A DNA stretch of 32,038 nucleotides. It comes from Bacteroidota bacterium (GTDB taxonomy: Bacteria > Bacteroidota > Bacteroidia > Chitinophagales > Saprospiraceae). The stretch spans positions 1 through 32,038 of the forward strand of contig JAAAOU010000113.1 of the NCBI GenBank assembly GCA_009908745.1, given 5' to 3'. Shown piece after piece: positions 26,112 through 32,038 of the stretch (the stretch's first letter is position 1; each line of letters opens with the position of its first letter). The notes below the pieces were generated by a model. That model had not been told where the DNA came from, ran no database searches, and saw only the letters and a program-made list of their open reading frames with translations. Made by a program: the position numbers and the translations under genes.

Positions 26112-26158
26112 ATTTTACCTTCCGCTTACGACAGAATGCCCTGAAAGCCTGTTGCTTA

Positions 26159-26190
26159 TTGGCAAAAGCCGTGAAAAAAGCGTACTTTTG
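26159..26190 (+). promoter_or_regulatory. Consensus Bacteroidota promoter for ahcY
   Basis: TTG (26159-26161) - 21 nt - TACTTTTG (26183-26190); ATG at 26220. Confidence 0.65.
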
Positions 26191-26219
26191 CCCTTTATTT
26201 TATACCTATCAAAATTGGA

Positions 26220-27539
26220 ATGTCCATGCAATCAGTAGACGAGAAGCTGAAATACAAAGTAAAAGACATCAACCTGGCCGACTGGGGCCGCAAAGAAATC
26301 GAATTGGCCGAAGCCGAGATGCCTGGCCTGATGGCTTTGCGCGAAAAGTACGGCAAGGACAAGCCGCTGAAAGGCGCGCGCATCGCCGGATGCCTGCACA
26401 TGACTATTCAGACCGCCGTGCTCATCGAAACCTTGGTAGAACTGGGGGCCGATGTCACTTGGTCTTCCTGCAATATTTTTTCCACACAGGACCACGCGGC
26501 GGCGGCTATCGCTGCGGCGGGCGTGCCGGTTTTCGCCTGGAAAGGCCAGACCGACGAGGAGTTCTGGTGGTGCATTGAGCAAACCCTGTTCGCGTTCGAA
26601 GACGGCCAGCAACTCAATATGATCCTGGACGACGGAGGCGATTTGACCAATACCGTATTGGATAAGCACCCGGAGCTGATCGACGGCGTGAAGGGGCTGA
26701 GCGAAGAGACCACCACGGGCGTACACCGCTTGTACGAGCGCATGAAGAAAGGCACCCTGCCCATGCCCGCCATCAATGTCAATGACTCGGTGACGAAGTC
26801 GAAGTTCGATAACAAGTATGGCTGCAAAGAATCCGCAGTGGACGCTATCCGCCGGGCAACGGACGTCATGATGGCCGGCAAGGTTGCCGTCGTGGCAGGT
26901 TACGGTGACGTGGGTAAAGGTACTGCCGCTTCTCTGCGGGGTGCCGGCTGCCGGGTTATCGTTACGGAAATTGACCCCATCTGTGCCCTGCAGGCCGCTA
27001 TGGACGGCTTCGAAGTGAAGCGCATCGAGAACGTACTGGACCGCGTGGACATCGTGGTGACGGCTACCGGCAACAAAGACATTATCAGCGAGAAGCACTT
27101 CCGCGCCATGAAGGATAAGGTCATTGTCTGTAACATTGGCCACTTTGACAACGAGATCGACGTTGCTTTCCTGAATCGCGAGTTTGGCCATACTAAGACG
27201 GAGATCAAGCCGCAGGTCGACAAGTACACCATCGACGGCAAGGATATCATCCTGCTGGCAGAGGGCCGCTTGGTGAACCTGGGTTGCGCTACTGGCCACC
27301 CGTCTTTCGTCATGTCCAACTCTTTCACCAACCAAGTGTTGGCACAGATCGAATTGTGGAACAATACCGATCAATACGAGAACAAAGTATACATGCTGCC
27401 CAAGCACCTGGACGAAGAGGTTGCCCGCCTGCACCTCGAAAAAATCGGTGCCGAGCTGGAGACCCTGCGCCCCGATCAGGCCGAATACATTGGCGTCGAG
27501 GTAGAAGGGCCATTCAAGCCTGAGTACTACCGCTACTAG
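26220..27539 (+). CDS. ahcY: Adenosylhomocysteinase
   Basis: [118 protein letters not shown]-terminal PFKPEYYRY. Confidence 0.98.
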   Translation: MSMQSVDEKLKYKVKDINLADWGRKEIELAEAEMPGLMALREKYGKDKPLKGARIAGCLHMTIQTAVLIETLVELGADVTWSSCNIFSTQDHAAAAIAAAGVPVFAWKGQTDEEFWWCIEQTLFAFEDGQQLNMILDDGGDLTNTVLDKHPELIDGVKGLSEETTTGVHRLYERMKKGTLPMPAINVNDSVTKSKFDNKYGCKESAVDAIRRATDVMMAGKVAVVAGYGDVGKGTAASLRGAGCRVIVTEIDPICALQAAMDGFEVKRIENVLDRVDIVVTATGNKDIISEKHFRAMKDKVIVCNIGHFDNEIDVAFLNREFGHTKTEIKPQVDKYTIDGKDIILLAEGRLVNLGCATGHPSFVMSNSFTNQVLAQIELWNNTDQYENKVYMLPKHLDEEVARLHLEKIGAELETLRPDQAEYIGVEVEGPFKPEYYRY

Positions 27540-27583
27540 ATGAGCTGCTGCCGCAAAGCAGCACTGCCATTGGCAACATAAGA

Positions 27584-27622
27584 AAAGCCGCCCGCACCAT
27601 GATGGTCCGGGCGGCTTTCTTG
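27584..27622. terminator. Rho-independent terminator after ahcY, probably bidirectional
   Basis: AAAGCCGCCCG (27584-27594) / CGGGCGGCTTT (27608-27618), inner ACCAT/ATGGT pairing, then TCTTGTTTTT. Confidence 0.88.
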
Positions 27623-27648
27623 TTTTTAATGCCAGGCGTTCAGCAGGC

Positions 27649-27672
27649 GCGGGCATTCCGGAGAATGCCCGC
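27649..27672. other. Second strong hairpin in the ahcY / T9SS-gene convergent gap
   Basis: Perfect 10-bp stem GCGGGCATTC (27649-27658) / GAATGCCCGC (27663-27672), loop CGGA; no U-tract. Confidence 0.6.
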
Positions 27673-27689
27673 TAGCTGATGATCGTCGT

Positions 27690-30600
27690 TTAACGGCTTG
27701 CTTTTATAAAGCGTTCTGTCCGTACTTCCTCGCCTGTGGCGACTTGCAGCAGATACATGCCTTCGGTCATATTCAGTTGGCTCAGTGGGAGGTTCACGGT
27801 TGCCCCCTGTATGCCGTGCACGTTTTCGTAGATGCTGCGGCCGTCCATGCTCAGGATGCGGATCGTAGCCTCTTTGGCCGTGGCCTCTTCAAAGCTGACG
27901 TTCAGCTCGTTCGACACCGGGTTCGGGAAGACACTGAACTGGCCTAGTGTGTTGTTGCTAGGCGCCTGTACATCACGGACCGCTGGGCTGGCTGCGGACT
28001 GCGTACTGGCTGGTTTCCCCGTATCTGCACTGACTTGGAAAGCCGTAGCCGACGAGGCGACGGAAACATTGCTAAACACGGCTTCACACTGCTGGCCAGG
28101 CAGATAACTGAAGCTGGCCAGGCCGACCTGAATGCAGGAATTCATCGGTACATACACGGCGTGGATGTACTGGAAGTTAGCACCGGTAGTGGAGTAGTAG
28201 GCAAAGAACCAGTCGCCCTGGCGGACCAGCTTCAGCCAGATTGGGAACGGGCGGTAGTGCGACTGAGCTACTTTATTGCCGCCGGTCGTGTAACGGGCTT
28301 CGTGGCGCAGTACGTTACTCAGGTTGGAGAAGATAGACGCTTGTTTTGCCGAAGCCGAGTTCGTCTCGCGCATCATCAAGCCGCCGTAGCCGTTGGGCGT
28401 TACGCTTTCCATCTTGGCCGTGATCGCCCCATTCCCGCAGAGTTCCTGATTGATGAAAGCTACCGCATCAGCATCGGTGCCGGGGAAAGCGTTGTTGCCG
28501 CCACCAGATACTGTAAATTGGCTGTTGCATTCGTCAAAAGCGTAAGCATTGCCGGCGGTGCCGCTGCTGCCTACATCGGTAGTCATCCACGGAGCCGGTA
28601 CGGACCCGTCGGGGCCGGAAACCATGGAGAACGTCATGTCTTCACACGAGCTGTCTGCCGCATCCTGTACTACTATTTGGTAAGTGCTAATGGGCTGGTC
28701 TGTGAAGGTATTGGAAGCTTGGAAGGTGGCTCCGCCGTCGATGGAATACAGAATGCCGTCGCAGCTTGTGCAGCTGGCATTGATCGTTATGTCGCCTCCT
28801 TCTCCGGGGCAAGCCGTCGTTGCATCGACGCTTACGATCTCAAGGTCGCAGCACTCGGTAATGCCTTGGTTTTGGCTGCCTTTAGTGTTTTGGCACACCA
28901 GTACCCAGGCCCAATTAAAAAATTCCAAAGAAGAACCTACTGCAGTGGAGCCAGGCTCATTGATTCCGATGTCGGTGCTGCTCATGCCTGCAGCTGGGCC
29001 GTTGGAAGCCGTGAATGTACCTTCGTAACTTATGAACTGGAAAGCCGCACCGCCACAAGCAAGCGCAATACCATCCGGGCCGCCGTTCTGAATACCATTG
29101 GTGGGGTAGGTGAAGGAGTAGTAAGTCACTCCGCCTGCGGTAGCGCCGGGCGTAAATTGGTCAAGCGTTTTGGTGTCGTAGGAAGTGCCATTGCTTCCGT
29201 TGTAAAGGACAACCGAAAGGTCAGACAGGGCTCCGGTGTAGCTGTCCGCAACAGCTACTTCTACAAATTCATTTACATCGGAACCAGCATTATCATAGTG
29301 GAATTCGCTGATGAATACTTCCGCAGTAGAAGGGCAGGGGTCGGGGCACACCGGCACGTTGATCGTAACGGGGTTCGACATACAGCCTGCGTTGTCAGCA
29401 TCCACCACGATAACCTGCGCCATGCTACCTTCTGTCGCGGCAGCGCTGGCGTTGCCAGAACCCACTACCGTGCCATCTGTTGTGCCGCTGGTGATGACGG
29501 AGTAAGCTGTACTGTTATCGGGGTTGAGGATGTTGTACTGCGTACCACTGCCGCCTGACACATCGAAAGAGATGTCGAAAAACGCATCGTCGTCATTGGG
29601 GGCGTCGCCGCATGCCAGGTTGGTGATCGTTACGTTGTTGATAGAGCAGGTAGGAGCGGAGCCACAAGTATTTATTGTTTGGCTCGTATTCAGTGCACCA
29701 GGTGTTTCGGTCATTGGGCTTTGGAAAGTAAAATCACTACTTACATTACCCGTACCCGTTTTTTGAAGGCTCTGCCCAATAGGTGTGCTGCTAGTCTCAC
29801 TTACACCAATATCGGTGCTCGTCATACCATTGGCAGGGCCATCAGTAGCTGTTAAAGTACCTTCGTAGCTGATGAACTCAACAACAGTACCTGTATTTAC
29901 CAACGCAATACCGTCTGGTGAACCGTTTTGAATGCCATTTGATGGTAAGTTGACCAGTAGAATTTGAAAGCCGCTGGTAGCATCTGTAGTTGCAGTTGCA
30001 CTGCCTAAATTCTCAGTACGATATTCACTTCCGTTCGACCCGTTGTAAAAAACAAGGTCGTAGTCGGCAGGGGTAAGCCCCGGAGCAAGTACTACTTCTA
30101 CAAATTCGCCAACATCGCCTCCCGCGTTATCATAGTGAAATTCGTTGATCCAGGCTGCGTCAGCGCATTCAGGGCCGCCTGTGGGTGCCGCATCGCCAGT
30201 CACTACGAGTTCATCCAGCGCAATATCTTCATCACCAGAATCTAGGTCAAATTCAATGCGAATGGTCAGAGAAGAGCCAGTTCCGGCAATAGCAGCTGAG
30301 AACTGTTGAAACTCATCAGTAAGAATGTCTCCATCACCATCACCATCAAAGTCAGTGTCCTGAGCTGGCACGGAATTAAAAGGACTTCCATCAGGAATAC
30401 TCTCAAACCAGAGCAGGTTTTGCTCCGCACCGCCGTCAATAGAATAAAAAATATGTACATAGTCCGATAGATCCCAATCCTCATTGGAGCCATCGTCATC
30501 TTCAGCAAAGAAACCAGAGAAGCTCAGGTTGTTAAACCCATTAATGTCAATATTGGAGATCGTCAGTGAAACGGGCAAATCAGCTCCTTCGGCATCAATA

Positions 30601-30866
30601 TCCATAGCAGCAAAATAGTAGCTGCCTACTGCACCAGATACATTGTAGAAACTACCGATGTTACTTCCGTCCGTACGGATAAAGAAATCTCCAAAACTAT
30701 CTGAAAATTCTGGTATTGAAGTCGTGTAACGAGTTCCATTACCATCCGTTTCAAATGTTTCCTGAAGTAGTGTGGTCTGCCCAGTAACATTATAGGTGGA
30801 GAGCAAAAATCCCCCCAATATCATTAAAAGGCATTGCCTGAGTACAGGTCTTGTGATCATAATCAT
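27690..30866 (-). CDS. Large secreted protein with two lamin-tail-like domains, a DUF1349-like beta-sandwich region and a C-terminal T9SS type A sorting domain
   Basis: INEFHYDNAGGDVGEFVEV...NGIQNGSPDGIALV...EFISYEGT and ISEFHYDNAGSDVNEFVEV...NGIQNGGPDGIALA...QFISYEGT; GLMMRETNSASAKQASIFSNLS...PIWLKLVRQGDWFFAYYSTTG; C-terminus FSVFPNPVSNELNVSF...MYLLQVATGEEVRTERFIKAS. Confidence 0.88.
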   Translation of the reverse strand: MIMITRPVLRQCLLMILGGFLLSTYNVTGQTTLLQETFETDGNGTRYTTSIPEFSDSFGDFFIRTDGSNIGSFYNVSGAVGSYYFAAMDIDAEGADLPVSLTISNIDINGFNNLSFSGFFAEDDDGSNEDWDLSDYVHIFYSIDGGAEQNLLWFESIPDGSPFNSVPAQDTDFDGDGDGDILTDEFQQFSAAIAGTGSSLTIRIEFDLDSGDEDIALDELVVTGDAAPTGGPECADAAWINEFHYDNAGGDVGEFVEVVLAPGLTPADYDLVFYNGSNGSEYRTENLGSATATTDATSGFQILLVNLPSNGIQNGSPDGIALVNTGTVVEFISYEGTLTATDGPANGMTSTDIGVSETSSTPIGQSLQKTGTGNVSSDFTFQSPMTETPGALNTSQTINTCGSAPTCSINNVTITNLACGDAPNDDDAFFDISFDVSGGSGTQYNILNPDNSTAYSVITSGTTDGTVVGSGNASAAATEGSMAQVIVVDADNAGCMSNPVTINVPVCPDPCPSTAEVFISEFHYDNAGSDVNEFVEVAVADSYTGALSDLSVVLYNGSNGTSYDTKTLDQFTPGATAGGVTYYSFTYPTNGIQNGGPDGIALACGGAAFQFISYEGTFTASNGPAAGMSSTDIGINEPGSTAVGSSLEFFNWAWVLVCQNTKGSQNQGITECCDLEIVSVDATTACPGEGGDITINASCTSCDGILYSIDGGATFQASNTFTDQPISTYQIVVQDAADSSCEDMTFSMVSGPDGSVPAPWMTTDVGSSGTAGNAYAFDECNSQFTVSGGGNNAFPGTDADAVAFINQELCGNGAITAKMESVTPNGYGGLMMRETNSASAKQASIFSNLSNVLRHEARYTTGGNKVAQSHYRPFPIWLKLVRQGDWFFAYYSTTGANFQYIHAVYVPMNSCIQVGLASFSYLPGQQCEAVFSNVSVASSATAFQVSADTGKPASTQSAASPAVRDVQAPSNNTLGQFSVFPNPVSNELNVSFEEATAKEATIRILSMDGRSIYENVHGIQGATVNLPLSQLNMTEGMYLLQVATGEEVRTERFIKASR

Positions 30867-31017
30867 AAATGTTTAAAAGTTGTGGTATAATTAGGTTCAA
30901 TGTTTACAAGTCACTAATGAATACTCTTTCATATTGCTTGATGCTACAAAATCAAAAATCACAAGCTAAAAGAGTATTTTAAGTGGTTATGTGAACGGCC
31001 TCTCATTATTCCAAATC

Positions 31018-31055
31018 GGGGGGTGGGGGAGGATTTGGGCACTCTCTTTCAGGGG
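31018..31055 (+). other. G-rich tract, possible G-quadruplex
   Basis: GGGGGG-T-GGGGG-AGGATTT-GGG-CACTCTCTTTCA-GGGG in an otherwise AT-rich intergenic region; the third loop is long. Confidence 0.35.
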
Positions 31056-31215
31056 AGGTATGAATAAGCTCAAATATAGTTATTTTCGAACATATTGGCA
31101 GCCAGCTAGTATTAACTGAAGTTTAAATCTACTTAAGGCATAAGCAGACCGACTACAAATCCTATTTTTTGTACGGCAATAAATCTAAAAAGTTGGGTAT
31201 TTTCGCCGAAAAATA

Positions 31216-31824
31216 ATGGTCTCTACTTTTCAATCCTACCTGCAACTCGGTTTGTACCACATCGCCGACCTTGCTGCCTACGACCACATCCTCTTCCTCG
31301 TCGCCCTCTGCGCCATCTACCAACTGCGGGAGTGGAAGCGCGTGGTACTGCTAGCTACGGCTTTCACCATCGGGCATTCCCTCACGCTGGCCCTGGCCGT
31401 GTTAGGCATCATTCCCGTCAACACGGCTTGGATTGAGTTCCTTATCCCCGTGACGATTATGGGTACAGCGCTGTATAATGTGGTAGTGCACAAGCAAGAA
31501 CGGCAGCTGCCGACCTTCGGCCAGCGGATGCGGCTCAATTATGTGTTTGCTTTACTATTTGGCTTGATCCACGGCATGGGGTTCTCCAATTTCCTGCGGT
31601 CCAGCCTGCTGCCCGGCCAAGAAGACCAGCTCGTACAGCAGCTGTTTGCCTTCAATGTCGGCGTAGAACTCGGCCAATTGCTGATCGTAGCGGTTATACT
31701 ACTGTTGTCCTTCCTAGCACTGAACCTACTGCGCATCCGGCAGCGCTCTTGGAACCTCTTCGTTTCCGGCGGGGCGTTCGGCATTGCGCTGATCATGGCT
31801 TTGGAACGCGTCAGTGCCGTTTGA
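31216..31824 (+). CDS. hupE: HupE/UreJ family membrane protein
   Basis: YHIADLAAYDHILFLVAL, FTIGHSLTLALAVLG, FALLFGLIHGMGFSNFLR, FNVGVELGQLLIV; six hydrophobic segments with conserved His. Confidence 0.85.
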   Translation: MVSTFQSYLQLGLYHIADLAAYDHILFLVALCAIYQLREWKRVVLLATAFTIGHSLTLALAVLGIIPVNTAWIEFLIPVTIMGTALYNVVVHKQERQLPTFGQRMRLNYVFALLFGLIHGMGFSNFLRSSLLPGQEDQLVQQLFAFNVGVELGQLLIVAVILLLSFLALNLLRIRQRSWNLFVSGGAFGIALIMALERVSAV

Positions 31825-31840
31825 CCCACCAAAATGACTG

Positions 31841-32038
31841 ATGGATATGAAAATGACTGCACTGCTTATCGCAATATCTTGTTGCCTGCCGTTTAGCCAA
31901 CCCCAAAGGACTCCTTTGATCATCCGCCTTCCGGGTAAACCGTTCAACCCTTCAACTTTCCTAACCTTTCAACCCTTCCCCCTTCCCACCTCCCACTTCC
32001 GACTTCCCACTTCCCACTTCCGACTTTTCACCCGACGA
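31841..32038 (+). other. Short open frame running off the right edge: signal-peptide-like N-terminus followed by low-complexity sequence (doubtful CDS)
   Basis: Translation MDMKMTALLIAISCCLPFSQPQRTPLIIRLPGKPFNPSTFLTFQPFPLPTSHFRLPTSHFRLFTRR, no stop before 32038. Not in the supplied ORF list; read by hand. Confidence 0.25.
31984..32032 (+). repeat. Imperfect heptamer tandem repeat, polypyrimidine
   Basis: Seven units TCCCACC TCCCACT TCCGACT TCCCACT TCCCACT TCCGACT TTTCACC; preceded by related TTCAACCCTTCAAC...TTTCAACCCTTCC from about 31949. Confidence 0.85.

Noticed and set aside
26232-27656. 474-aa minus-strand ORF
   Set aside because: Antisense to ahcY, which is unambiguous; translation is low-information shadow sequence.
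28035-29558. 507-aa plus-strand ORF
   Set aside because: Antisense to the T9SS type A gene, whose frame carries clear domain motifs; the translation lacks coherent domains.
1-32038. CRISPR arrays, transposons, prophage or toxin-antitoxin islands
   Set aside because: No regularly spaced direct repeats, transposase or integrase motifs, or phage genes seen on either strand; the repeats present are protein-domain repeats or the right-edge heptamers.

Overview
This 32 kb window looks like a chromosomal segment from a member of Bacteroidota, probably a Saprospiria/Lewinella-like marine lineage. That placement is inferred from type IX secretion (T9SS) sorting domains, TAnnTTTG-type promoters and gene content. 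Nearly all of it is ordinary coding sequence. Recognisable content includes: two CHU_C (T9SS type B) adhesin-like proteins; one T9SS type A protein with duplicated lamin-tail-like domains; an alpha/beta hydrolase-OsmC fusion; an APC permease; a fabH-efp-accB-accC run followed by a lysozyme-inhibitor-like lipoprotein and an MsbA-like ABC exporter; a DUF2279-like protein; a serine beta-lactamase-family hydrolase; a TPR protein; PadR-PspC and DUF3667-like genes; ahcY; and hupE. I see no transposase, prophage, CRISPR array, rRNA or tRNA. The strongest second-look items are: (1) a divergent pair encoding a phosphatidylcholine synthase-like enzyme (Pcs) and a sodium symporter that closely resembles animal high-affinity choline transporters (CHT1/SLC5A7), which reads as a choline-uptake-to-phosphatidylcholine module; (2) a structured, possibly bistable or pseudoknotted element in the unusually long intergenic region 13568-14176; (3) a perfect dyad over a consensus promoter directly upstream of the padR-pspC operon, with a nearly leaderless start; and (4) a polypyrimidine heptamer repeat that runs into the right edge of the window. 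All homology calls come from memory of motifs; no searches were run.
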